Origin: Bacteroides_D sp963546395 | Lineage (GTDB): Bacteria; Bacteroidota; Bacteroidia; Bacteroidales; CAJPTX01 | Reading direction: 5' to 3' | Assembly (NCBI GenBank): GCA_963546395.1 | Contig: CAUUMS010000003.1 | Span: 1 to 64,000 of the forward strand | Length of the DNA: 64,000 nucleotides | Part shown: positions 17,896 through 25,379 of the stretch, piece by piece | Layout of the letters: every line of letters starts with the position of its first letter | How positions within the stretch are numbered: the stretch's first letter is position 1 | Notes under the pieces: generated by a model | Seen by the model: the letters and a program-made list of their open reading frames with translations, nothing else | What the model was told of the DNA's origin: nothing | The model's database searches: none | Program-made: the position numbers and the translations under genes

Positions 17896-19359
17896 TTACA
17901 GCTGCCGGCGTAAACGCGCGGTGGGAATTTGCAGCTGCTCGCGGTATTTGGCCACCGTGCGGCGTGCCAGTTGGTAGCCCTGCTGCGCTAGTTGCACCAC
18001 CAGCTGATCGTCGGAGAGGGGGGCCCGCTTGTCCTCGTTCATCACGAGGGTGCGCAGGGCCGCTTTCAGCTCACGGGAGCTCACGCTGCTGCCATCGGCG
18101 GTGGTGCTGGCCTCGCTGAAGAAGGCTTTCAGCGGGATGATGCCGAAGGGGGTTTGGACATACTTGCTGCTCACCACGCGCGAGATGGTGGAGATGTCGA
18201 GCCCCGTGGCCGTGGCCACATCCTTTAGGATCATGGGCTTCAGCCGCTGCACGTCGCCCTCTAGCAGGTAGTCGTGCTGGAGGGTTGCTATGGCCGTCAT
18301 CACACGCATGAGGGTATCGTTGCGCTGGTCGATGGCGCTGATGAATTGCCGGGCGGCTTCCACCTTACGGCGTGCAAATTGGACGGCCTCGCGCTCGTTG
18401 GGGCTGAGCTTACGCTGCCGTTGGTCGTAGCCCTCCAGCATCTGCTGGTAGGCCGGATTCACGTGCAGCATGGGCCTATTCCCCTCGCTGAGTGTCACGC
18501 TGATGCGGCCCTCCCCGGCGTGGGCGAAAAGCTGAAAGTCGGGGGTGATGCTGTCGGCGCCCGCCCGGGCATTGTTGCCGCGCAGATCGATGGGTTTGGG
18601 GTTGAGCCCCGTGATGAGCTGCATGGCTCCACGCAGCTCGTCATCCGTGAGGGCGAGCTTAGCCGCAATGTTCTCGTACTGCCGATTGGCAAACTCGTGG
18701 TAGCACTCTCGCAGGATGCGCATCGCCACGGGGGCCTCGGGGGTAGGGTTCTGGGCCAGCTGTAGCAGCAGGCACTCTTGCAGGGTGCGGGCCCCCACGC
18801 CGTGGGGCTCGAGCGTTTGCACCTGCCGCAAGGCCTCGGCCATCTCCTCGGGGCTGGTTTCAAGGTTCTGGTCGATGAACAGCTCATCGCGCAGGGTGTC
18901 TAGCTCGCAGCGCAGGTAGCCGTCGTCGTCGAGATTACCAATGATGTACTGCGCCAGGTGCAACTCGTGGGGGCTGAGGCGCAGGTATGATAGCTGCTCG
19001 ATGAGGGCCTCGCGCATGGAGGTGACGGCACTGTAGATACTCTCGTCGCGCGCCGGTTCGTCCTGCTGCCAGTTGCCAGCATCCGCCGGCTCATCGTCGT
19101 CCGATGAGTAGTCCTCGGGCGTGTACTCCTCGTCAGCATCTAGGCCTGTGGGCTCGCTCTCAGGGGTGGGCTCGGCGGGCTCCTCGGGCACCACTTCGGC
19201 CGTTGGCCCTTCCTCTAGGGCCGGATTCTCCTCGAGCTCGCGCTTTATGGCCTGCTCGAGTTGCAGCACGGGGGTCTGGATCAGGTGGATGACCTGTATC
19301 TGCTGCGGGGTGAGGCGTAGCTGCTGCCGTAGGTGCAGCCCCTGGTGGAGTCCGTCCAT
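17896..19359 (-). CDS. rpoN: RNA polymerase sigma-54 factor RpoN
   Basis: 487-residue sigma-54. Region I is the Gln/Leu-rich activator-interaction segment (LRQQLRLTPQQIQVIHLIQ), followed by an acidic region II (about 50-105), the core-binding domain, and a C-terminal DNA-binding part ending in the RpoN box (ARRTVAKYRE), which reads the -24 promoter element. A TATCTTTG -7 box lies 35 bases upstream. It is divergent from hsp20, which has a strong sigma-54-type promoter. No enhancer-binding activator gene is in the window. Confidence 0.96.
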   Translation of the reverse strand: MDGLHQGLHLRQQLRLTPQQIQVIHLIQTPVLQLEQAIKRELEENPALEEGPTAEVVPEEPAEPTPESEPTGLDADEEYTPEDYSSDDDEPADAGNWQQDEPARDESIYSAVTSMREALIEQLSYLRLSPHELHLAQYIIGNLDDDGYLRCELDTLRDELFIDQNLETSPEEMAEALRQVQTLEPHGVGARTLQECLLLQLAQNPTPEAPVAMRILRECYHEFANRQYENIAAKLALTDDELRGAMQLITGLNPKPIDLRGNNARAGADSITPDFQLFAHAGEGRISVTLSEGNRPMLHVNPAYQQMLEGYDQRQRKLSPNEREAVQFARRKVEAARQFISAIDQRNDTLMRVMTAIATLQHDYLLEGDVQRLKPMILKDVATATGLDISTISRVVSSKYVQTPFGIIPLKAFFSEASTTADGSSVSSRELKAALRTLVMNEDKRAPLSDDQLVVQLAQQGYQLARRTVAKYREQLQIPTARLRRQL

Positions 19360-19394
19360 GGGATGGGTAGGGCTAGTGCCCTGCGTTCCTATGG

Positions 19395-19402
19395 CAAAGA
19401 TA
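19395..19402 (-). promoter_or_regulatory. Bacteroidales -7 box of rpoN
   Basis: TATCTTTG on the minus strand, 35 bases before the rpoN start, matches TAnnTTTG. No clear TTTG -33 element lies at the expected distance. Confidence 0.45.
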
Positions 19403-19539
19403 GCCCATTTCCCGGAGTGAGCTGATGCACGATGGAGCTAAAAGTTTACGTATGACTAAATTTCATATACGCGCGACTTGTTGTCAGCGTCATTACTCAT
19501 GGTGTGCCAAATCGGCGTAGCTGGGGGGCACATTCGCCG

Positions 19540-19556
19540 TTGGCACGCCTTTCGCT
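19540..19556 (+). promoter_or_regulatory. Sigma-54 promoter of hsp20
   Basis: TTGGCACG-N4-TCGCT differs from the sigma-54 consensus TTGGCACG-N4-TTGCW at one base. The invariant GG (19542-19543) and GC (19554-19555) have exactly 10 bases between them. The predicted start is near 19567, about 72 bases before the hsp20 ATG. Confidence 0.8.
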
Positions 19557-19625
19557 TGTAGGGGGGTGTAAGCGTTTTTACCCGCGCAGCGGGGAGTAAG
19601 GCTTTAGGTTACGAATTAACGATTT

Positions 19626-19630
19626 GGAGG
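19626..19630 (+). promoter_or_regulatory. Strong Shine-Dalgarno of hsp20
   Basis: GGAGG lies 8 bases before ATG 19639 and selects that start over the in-frame TTG at 19624. A full Shine-Dalgarno is uncommon in this phylum and suggests high expression when induced. Confidence 0.7.
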
Positions 19631-19638
19631 ACAAAACG

Positions 19639-20064
19639 ATGTTTCCAATTGCAAGGGATGTTTTCGGATTGGCGGATTGGTTGAATGAGCACTACGTACC
19701 GTCGCATCACTCGCTCAGCATGCCTCCGCGGGTGAACATTCGGCAGAACGACGAGGAGTACACCATTGAGGTGGTTGCTCCTGGGCTCTCGAGGGACAAC
19801 TTTAGCCTCGAGCAGCGGGATACGCAGCTGGTGGTGTCGGTGAGCTGTGAGGAGTGTAGCAAGGAGTGCAACAAGGGGGAATGCGAGGCTGGATATATCC
19901 AGCGGGAATTCGTGCGGACGGCGTTCGAAAAGCGTTTTACGCTGCCTGAGCATGTGAACTGCGCTGAGATCAGCGCCTCGTACGCCGATGGAATCCTCAC
20001 GGTGCACGTGCCTAAGCGGGTGGCTACCCCCGAGGAGGGGAAGCGTAGCATCCCGATACAGTAA
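19639..20064 (+). CDS. Small heat-shock protein, Hsp20 family, with Cys-rich insert
   Basis: 141-residue ATP-independent holdase chaperone of the cytoplasm. It has a short N-terminal arm (1-30), an alpha-crystallin domain (about 31-128) with PRVNIRQNDEEYTIEVVAPGL and the closing YADGILTVHVPK, and a C-terminal tail with the I-x-I motif (SIPIQ) used for oligomer contacts. In the loop where relatives usually have a Glu/Lys-rich stretch, this protein has four cysteines (C70, C73, C77, C82; spacing C-x2-C-x3-C-x4-C), a possible metal or redox site. C108 is a fifth. Transcribed alone from a sigma-54-type promoter. Confidence 0.93.
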   Translation: MFPIARDVFGLADWLNEHYVPSHHSLSMPPRVNIRQNDEEYTIEVVAPGLSRDNFSLEQRDTQLVVSVSCEECSKECNKGECEAGYIQREFVRTAFEKRFTLPEHVNCAEISASYADGILTVHVPKRVATPEEGKRSIPIQ

Positions 20065-20080
20065 GTCAGCGTCTGCTGTC

Positions 20081-21172
20081 CTAGCGGGGAGGGGTGAGGG
20101 GCTTGTTCCCCTCGCCCCTCTTTTGCGTGGCAGGGCGGCAAAAGAGGTTGAGGATGCGCCGCCCGAGGCTCTTGTGCTCGGGATCCACGAGGCGCACGAG
20201 TCGGGCCGCCCCCCTGCGCACGGCGTAGCGCGGATGTAGTGCCCGGGGCGATAGGCCAGCTATCTCGGGGGCATTGGGCCCAGCCACAGCGCGCAGCACA
20301 CCGGGACGCACGCTGATATCGAGCTCCTGGGGCAGCTCGATAGGCTCCCCATCCACGTGGCCACGCATGGGGCCAGGTAGGGTGGCGTGGATGTGCCGGA
20401 ATCGGCGGGTCTCGACGTGGGGACTCATGTCGATGTACCCCTGGAAGAGCATGGTGGCCAGCACGCCGATCGCCATCTTGGGGAATGGGCGCACGATGAC
20501 TAGATCCAGCATCCCATCATTCACCCGGGCCCGGGGGGCTATGACGGCATTGTTCCCAAACTGGGATCCGTTCGCAAAGGTGAGCATCAGGGCCTGGCAC
20601 TCGAAGGGCTCGCCATCGATGGTGAGCTTGTAGGTGCGCGGCTTGTAGTGGAAGTAGAGCTGCGCCGTGGCCTTGATGTAGCTCTTGAGCCCGCGGGTGT
20701 TCAGGGTGGCAAAGGCCCATCCTACCTCAGCGTCAAGGCCTATGCCTGCTGTGGCAAAGAAGTTGCGATCGGCAATGCGCCCGCAGTCCATGGTGACGAG
20801 TGGGCCTTGTAGAGCCAGATCCAGCGCATGGCGCCAGTGCAATGGCACATCGAGGTGGCGAGCCAGCCCGTTGCCCGAGCCCATGGGGACGATGGCCAGG
20901 CTTGCGGGGGTATCGATGAGCCCGGTGGCGGTCTCGTTGACGGTGCCGTCACCCCCGCAGGCGATGATGAGCCGTGTGCCGCGGGCTACCTCCTCCGCCA
21001 CTAGCTCGGTGGCGTGCTGCGGATGACGGGTGAGTGTGATGCCAAGCTGCGTTTTGCCGGTGCGCAAATGACGGCGGGCGTGCTTGATGAGATGCATGCG
21101 CATCTTACGCCGTCGGGCTGAGCCCGAGGTGGGGTTGATGATCAGCGCTATGTGGGAACTCCCTTGCACCAT
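20081..21172 (-). CDS. Diacylglycerol/lipid kinase family protein (YegS-like)
   Basis: 363 residues. The N-terminal kinase domain carries INPTSGSAR, the nucleotide motif GGDGTVNE and PMGSGNGLARH, all diagnostic of the DAGK catalytic family, with the beta-sandwich C-terminal domain after about 140. These soluble enzymes phosphorylate diacylglycerol, sphingoid or related lipids; the exact substrate cannot be read from sequence. The C-terminus from about residue 300 is an Arg/Pro-rich extension beyond the family core. It is convergent with hsp20, 16 bases away. Confidence 0.9.
   Translation of the reverse strand: MVQGSSHIALIINPTSGSARRRKMRMHLIKHARRHLRTGKTQLGITLTRHPQHATELVAEEVARGTRLIIACGGDGTVNETATGLIDTPASLAIVPMGSGNGLARHLDVPLHWRHALDLALQGPLVTMDCGRIADRNFFATAGIGLDAEVGWAFATLNTRGLKSYIKATAQLYFHYKPRTYKLTIDGEPFECQALMLTFANGSQFGNNAVIAPRARVNDGMLDLVIVRPFPKMAIGVLATMLFQGYIDMSPHVETRRFRHIHATLPGPMRGHVDGEPIELPQELDISVRPGVLRAVAGPNAPEIAGLSPRALHPRYAVRRGAARLVRLVDPEHKSLGRRILNLFCRPATQKRGEGNKPLTPPR
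20089..20124 (+). terminator. hsp20 terminator inside the end of the convergent gene
   Basis: Arms GAGGGGTGAGGGG (20089-20101) and CCCCTCGCCCCTC (20108-20120) pair around a 6-base loop and are followed by TTTT. Its T tract is on the hsp20 side. It lies within the last codons of the minus-strand lipid kinase gene, so those codons also encode the hairpin. Confidence 0.75.
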
Positions 21173-21243
21173 GGTGTGGCACGCAGTTGAACTGGCTGGC
21201 GCAGGGATCGGTGCCGCTCCTTACGGGATCCCCGCCCCGATGA

Positions 21244-21251
21244 CAAAGGTA
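21244..21251 (-). promoter_or_regulatory. Possible -7 box of the lipid kinase gene
   Basis: TACCTTTG on the minus strand, 71 bases before the start codon, matches TAnnTTTG; no clear -33 element. Confidence 0.4.
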
Positions 21252-21351
21252 CTCCATTTGCCGATTCTGTGGCTGGTGGAATCTACACAAAAGGGCATCC
21301 AAATGGATGCGGTGGGGACATGGATGGGCTGAGGTATTCGCTAATAATCAA

Positions 21352-21359
21352 TACTTTTG
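21352..21359 (+). promoter_or_regulatory. Possible -7 box of the beta-barrel protein gene
   Basis: TACTTTTG, 22 bases before the start codon at 21382, matches TAnnTTTG; no clear -33 element. Confidence 0.4.
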
Positions 21360-21381
21360 CCTTGAACCAACCTCATCTGGT

Positions 21382-22062
21382 ATGAACCGTTTTGTGGTAG
21401 CTCGCTCTCTTGTGCTGGTGGCTCTGCTGTGTGTGGCCATGGGGGCACGGGCGCAGAAGCAGCGTTTCCGTTTCGGGGTGCATATCGATCCCACCCTCAC
21501 CTGGTTTTCATTGGACAACAATCGCTTCCTCAATGTGGGAGCCCCTGTCGGGCTGAGCACGGGGGTGGAGTTTGAGGTGTTTTTTGCGCCCCGCTACTCG
21601 TTCGCCATGGGGGTGAGCTACGATCTGCGGGGGGGCAACCTGCGCTATCGGGAATCGGGCTACTCCCTGCGCACCTCCTACAGCGGTACTAAGGAGGTGC
21701 CGGCGGGTACGTTCGTGGGGACGAGGGCGAGCTTCATTCGACTGCCTATTGGGGTGAAGATGCGGGCGATAGAGATCGGCTACTGGACACTTTTCGCCAC
21801 TGCGGGGCTCACGTTGCACTACAATGTCACCCAGTCGGCCACAGTGCCCGATTTGGGGCTGGAGTCCGAGAGCCTCAAGGGAATGTACAAGACCATGTCG
21901 ATGGGCTATATGCTGCGCTTGGGTACCGAGTACTCGCTCGGGGGCTCGAGTGCCATTGTGGCGGGATTGGGTTTCAACGGAGGCATTAGTCCGGCCTATG
22001 ACGCGGGGCTAGGCTATATCCGTATGAACGAGCTGCATCTGCATCTCGGTTTTGTGTTCTAG
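21382..22062 (+). CDS. Outer-membrane beta-barrel protein, PorT-like family
   Basis: 226 residues from ATG 21382. There is a cleavable signal peptide (about 1-24, ending ARAQ), then alternating hydrophobic strands with Gly/Tyr/Phe turns and a C-terminal aromatic residue (LHLHLGFVF), the pattern of an eight-stranded barrel. It resembles the small outer-membrane beta-barrel families that include PorT, but I cannot say it is the T9SS component PorT. The in-frame extension up to 21307 runs through the promoter region and is rejected. nadE follows 18 bases later. Confidence 0.75.
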   Translation: MNRFVVARSLVLVALLCVAMGARAQKQRFRFGVHIDPTLTWFSLDNNRFLNVGAPVGLSTGVEFEVFFAPRYSFAMGVSYDLRGGNLRYRESGYSLRTSYSGTKEVPAGTFVGTRASFIRLPIGVKMRAIEIGYWTLFATAGLTLHYNVTQSATVPDLGLESESLKGMYKTMSMGYMLRLGTEYSLGGSSAIVAGLGFNGGISPAYDAGLGYIRMNELHLHLGFVF

Positions 22063-22080
22063 CGTAGAGAGTGGGAGGCC

Positions 22081-23631
22081 ATGCGAGTAGCGATAGGGCA
22101 GCCGCGGCTGCGGGTGGGTGATGTGCGATATAACGCCGAGCGCATTGCGCAGTGCCTCGACGAGGCGAGGCGGCGTGGCGCAGAGACGGTGCTCCTGGGG
22201 CGTATGGCGCTGCTCGGAGGCGTGTGGTTGCCCGACTGGAATGTGGCCGAGGGACTGCAAGCGCAGGAGGATGCGCTGGAGTATCTACGCCCACATTGTG
22301 CCGGCTTGCTCGTGGTGATGGGTCTCGCGGTAGAGGTGCAGGGCGATGTGCGCAGTGCTATGTACGTGGCGCAGCGCGAAGGTGCCGAGGGTGGGCAGGT
22401 GCTCATGCCTGGGCAGCGGGGACAGGTGATGCTGGGCGATGTGGCATGGACGCTGCTCGCGGGGGATGCCTCGGAGCTCTCATGTGGCGGTAGGAACAAT
22501 GGATTAGCGGGTGATGACGAAGCTACCACGGCGCAGCTGTTCGTCCGTTTGGCCCCCCATAGCATGCTGGGTGAAGAGACCGATGTGACGGCTGGTTGGC
22601 CTGCTGATATGCCTCCCCTGTTGACGGTGCGTCATGCGGGCGTGCTGGATCACCATGTGGAGGCGCGGGGGGTGGAGATGGTGGCTAGGGGCGTGGTGAA
22701 TAGGCTGGAGGGCGAGAGCGATGGGCTGTACCTGTTCGATGCGCACGATGTGCCCAAGCTGTGTCAGCGTGCCTCCTGCAAGATGTCGGATACGCAGGAG
22801 CCCTATGAGTTGCTGGTGCGCGGGCTGCGCGATTTCTTCGCAGCGCAGGGCTTGCGGCGTGCTCTGGTGGGACTGAGCGGGGGTATCGATTCGGCGGTGG
22901 TGCTGGCGATAGCGGTAGAGGCACTGGGGGCTGAGAACGTGATGGCGGTGTTCATGCCGTCGCAGTACAGCTCGCAGGCCTCGGCGGAGGATGCGCAGAC
23001 GCTGGCGCAAAACTTGGGGGTGGAGTACCATGTGGTCCCTATCGATGCGGTGTGCCGTGGCGTGGAAGGAGCACTCGGGGCTCTGTTGCAGGGGAAACGC
23101 GACACCACGGAGGAGAATATACAGGCTCGGGCCAGAGGACTTATGCTGATGGCCATTGCGAACAAACGGGGTTGCGCCCTGCTGAATACATCGAACCGGA
23201 GTGAGGCGGCGGTGGGCTATAGCACCCTCTACGGGGACATGTGCGGCGCGGTGGCCGTGATAGGCGACCTGTACAAGGGGCAGGTGTACGAGGCAGCCCG
23301 GTGGGTGAACCGGGCCGGGAGCGTGATACCGGAGCGAATTATTACCCGTGCGCCATCGGCCGAGCTGCGCGAGGGGCAGACGGATCAGGATTCGCTGCCA
23401 GAGTACGATGTGCTGGACGCAATACTGATGGCCCTCCTGGAAGAGCGAGCCTCGCTGTCGTGCCTCGTGGGGCGTGGCTTCGATGCGGAGATCGTGCAGC
23501 GGGTGATGCAGCTGGTGCAGGGGAGTGCATTCAAGCGGGTGCAGATGCCCCCCATCCTGAAGGTGTCGCGTAGCGGATTTCAACGCCCTGTGTCCTCGTG
23601 GCCGTTAGGGGCCAAATGGCCACGGTGGTGA
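22081..23631 (+). CDS. nadE: NAD+ synthetase NadE with degenerate amidase domain
   Basis: 516 residues. The C-terminal synthetase (about 245-516) is intact: P-loop LSGGIDSA (S266), TSNRSEAAVGYSTLYGD, IGDLYKGQVYE and PSAELREGQTDQD. It adenylates deamido-NAD and makes NAD+ from ammonia. The N-terminal domain (1 to about 235) still aligns with the nitrilase-type glutaminase (MRVAIGQPRLRVGDVRYNAE), but all three catalytic positions are gone: the PE glutamate is GR (40-41), the lysine segment is missing, and the cysteine is alanine (A127, LLAGD). It therefore probably cannot use glutamine. ATG at 22081 gives the usual N-terminus. Confidence 0.9.
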   Translation: MRVAIGQPRLRVGDVRYNAERIAQCLDEARRRGAETVLLGRMALLGGVWLPDWNVAEGLQAQEDALEYLRPHCAGLLVVMGLAVEVQGDVRSAMYVAQREGAEGGQVLMPGQRGQVMLGDVAWTLLAGDASELSCGGRNNGLAGDDEATTAQLFVRLAPHSMLGEETDVTAGWPADMPPLLTVRHAGVLDHHVEARGVEMVARGVVNRLEGESDGLYLFDAHDVPKLCQRASCKMSDTQEPYELLVRGLRDFFAAQGLRRALVGLSGGIDSAVVLAIAVEALGAENVMAVFMPSQYSSQASAEDAQTLAQNLGVEYHVVPIDAVCRGVEGALGALLQGKRDTTEENIQARARGLMLMAIANKRGCALLNTSNRSEAAVGYSTLYGDMCGAVAVIGDLYKGQVYEAARWVNRAGSVIPERIITRAPSAELREGQTDQDSLPEYDVLDAILMALLEERASLSCLVGRGFDAEIVQRVMQLVQGSAFKRVQMPPILKVSRSGFQRPVSSWPLGAKWPRW

Positions 23632-23752
23632 TATGCCCGAAATGATCTCTCTGAGCACACATTAGAGACGACAGAACAGCGGTTTTGTGGATCCCGAGGT
23701 GCGGGTTGTCAATGCATCCTGGTTGCATCCCACAATTTCCGCTGGGAGTGTG

Positions 23753-23760
23753 TACCTTTG
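23753..23760 (+). promoter_or_regulatory. Possible -7 box of lpxD
   Basis: TACCTTTG, 48 bases before the lpxD ATG, matches TAnnTTTG; a TTG at 23723 is somewhat too far upstream for an ideal -33. Confidence 0.4.
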
Positions 23761-23808
23761 CCACCTGGGGAGGTGTTTGTGGATGTCCCCGACAAATCGA
23801 CAAGAGGC

Positions 23809-24843
23809 ATGGAGCTGTCAGCAGCGGCAATCGCCGAGTTCTTGGGTGGCGTGGTGGAGGGCGATCCCTCTACGCTCGTCTCGGAGTTCAGCAAGATAGA
23901 AGAGGGGAGGGCTGGGGCTCTGTCGTTTTTGTCGAATCCCAAGTACGAGCACTACCTGTACACCACTGAGGCCTCGGTGGTGCTGGTGAACAAGAGCCAG
24001 AAGCTGGAGCGGCCTGTAAGGGCTACGCTGGTGCGGGTGGATGATGCCTACGGCTCGCTGGCCCGGTTGCTCACGCTGGTGGCGGAGAAGAGGCCGCGCA
24101 AGAAGGGCATTCACCCCACGGCCTGCGTGGAGCCTACGGCCGTGGTGGGGCAAGATGTGTATGTGGGGCCCTATGCGTATGTGGGTGAGAATGTCATCCT
24201 CGAGGACGAGGTGCAGGTGTACCCGCATGTGTTCGTGGGGGACAATAGCCGCGTGGGGGCTCGTAGCATACTGTACGCTGGGGCCAAGGTGTACCACGAC
24301 ATAGAGATTGGGGTCAACTGCATAATTCACGCCGGGGCAGTGATCGGGGCCGATGGATTTGGGTTCGCCCCGCAGCCAGATGGCACCTACACCAAGATTC
24401 CGCAGCTGGGGAACGTGGTGATAGGTGACAATGTGGAGGTAGGTGCCAACACCACTATAGACCGTGCCGCCATGGGGGCTACCCGTGTGGGGCCCGGGGT
24501 GAAGCTGGACAACCTGGTGCAGATAGCGCACAGCGTGGAGGTGGGGGAGAACACGGTAATTGCGGCCCAGTCGGGCATTGCGGGATCCACCAAGGTGGGT
24601 AAGCGGTGCATGTTTGGCGGGCAGGTGGGGCTAGTGGGCCACATTGAGATTGCCGATGAGGTGAAGCTGGGGGCGCAGGCCGGTGTCTCGAACTCGATAC
24701 GCACGCCTGGGGAGTCCATGCAGGGGACACCGGCGATGCCGATACGCCTATTTTTCCGGAGCTCGGCCGCTGTGCGCAGGCTGCCCGACATGCTGGTGGA
24801 AGTGGAGCGTCTTAGACGGCAGGTTGAGGGTGAGGGAGAGTAG
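23809..24843 (+). CDS. lpxD: UDP-3-O-acylglucosamine N-acyltransferase LpxD
   Basis: 344-residue trimeric acyltransferase of lipid A synthesis, adding the N-linked hydroxyacyl chain. It has the N-terminal uridine-binding domain (about 1-100, with SFLSNPKYEHYL), then a left-handed beta helix of hexapeptide repeats (about 110-315) including IHAGAVIGADGFGFAP with the catalytic-histidine region around IAHSVEVGENT, and a short C-terminal helix (MLVEVERLRRQV). ATG 23809 is chosen for the conserved start (MELSAAAIAEFLGG). Its stop is 2 bases from that of the convergent acetyltransferase gene. Confidence 0.95.
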   Translation: MELSAAAIAEFLGGVVEGDPSTLVSEFSKIEEGRAGALSFLSNPKYEHYLYTTEASVVLVNKSQKLERPVRATLVRVDDAYGSLARLLTLVAEKRPRKKGIHPTACVEPTAVVGQDVYVGPYAYVGENVILEDEVQVYPHVFVGDNSRVGARSILYAGAKVYHDIEIGVNCIIHAGAVIGADGFGFAPQPDGTYTKIPQLGNVVIGDNVEVGANTTIDRAAMGATRVGPGVKLDNLVQIAHSVEVGENTVIAAQSGIAGSTKVGKRCMFGGQVGLVGHIEIADEVKLGAQAGVSNSIRTPGESMQGTPAMPIRLFFRSSAAVRRLPDMLVEVERLRRQVEGEGE

Positions 24844-24845
24844 TC

Positions 24846-25379
24846 CTACGCCGTGCGTGTGAGGGTGTGCTGTAGGCAGTGCACGTCTTCCCAGATGTCG
24901 GCCTCGGTGCGAAACCAGGCCCGCTTGGTGCCAACCGATAGGTAGCCGCAGTCTGCAAAGAGCTTCTGGCTCGCGAGGTTGGAGGCTCGGATTTCCGTGT
25001 AGAGCTGGCAGAGATTGAGCCGGCAGTAGGCGTAATGCTCAATGAGGGCGATGGCAGTGTGGCCATGCCCGCGCCCGCGCTGTGTTGCGGGGTGTATGGC
25101 AAGCCCCACGGAGGCGTGCCGGTGGACGAGGCTGATGTCGTAGAGATCGGCAATGCCGATCGGCTCCCCGGTGCTCTCAATAGCGAGGATGAGACGTAGC
25201 TGCCCCGTCTCGGTGATCGGGAGGAATGCGGTGTCGATGAGCTGGCGGAGCGCATGCCGCGACAGGGGCGCTAGTTGCGACCCCTCGGCCTGTATGCACG
25301 CATCGTTCTCGCAACTGTAGACAAAATCGAGATCGTTGGGCTCGAGGGCCCGGAGTATCAGAGGGACTGTGTGCGACAT
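24846..25379 (-). CDS. GNAT-family N-acetyltransferase (RimJ/RimL type)
   Basis: 177 residues with the GNAT fold: N-terminal LRALEPNDLDFVYSCEND, the middle strand LAIESTGEPIGIADLYDI, and the acetyl-CoA loop QRGRGHGHTAIALI (motif A), followed by an asparagine-containing motif B (EIRASNLASQKLF). This subgroup acetylates protein N-termini, spermidine or small molecules; the substrate is not predictable. It is convergent with lpxD. The upstream TACCTTCG (25462-25455, minus) could be part of its promoter. Confidence 0.85.
   Translation of the reverse strand: MSHTVPLILRALEPNDLDFVYSCENDACIQAEGSQLAPLSRHALRQLIDTAFLPITETGQLRLILAIESTGEPIGIADLYDISLVHRHASVGLAIHPATQRGRGHGHTAIALIEHYAYCRLNLCQLYTEIRASNLASQKLFADCGYLSVGTKRAWFRTEADIWEDVHCLQHTLTRTA

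Larger units (their letters stand above)
19360..19638. other. rpoN-hsp20 divergent regulatory region
   Basis: 279 bases holding the rpoN -7 box (19395-19402), an inverted pair of TTGGCAC-type half-sites (19501-19510 and 19540-19549), the sigma-54 promoter of hsp20 (19540-19556) and a leader of about 70 bases with a Shine-Dalgarno sequence. The leader has a weak GGGTGTAA/TTTTACCC stem near its 5' end and nothing that clearly pairs with the Shine-Dalgarno. Confidence 0.7.

Noticed and set aside
19567..19638. RNA thermometer in the hsp20 leader
   Set aside because: No sequence in the leader pairs convincingly with the GGAGG at 19626-19630.
22081..22790. Frameshift as the cause of the degenerate NadE amidase domain
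   Set aside because: The alignment stays in one frame from residue 1 to the synthetase, and the other frames contain no nitrilase motifs.
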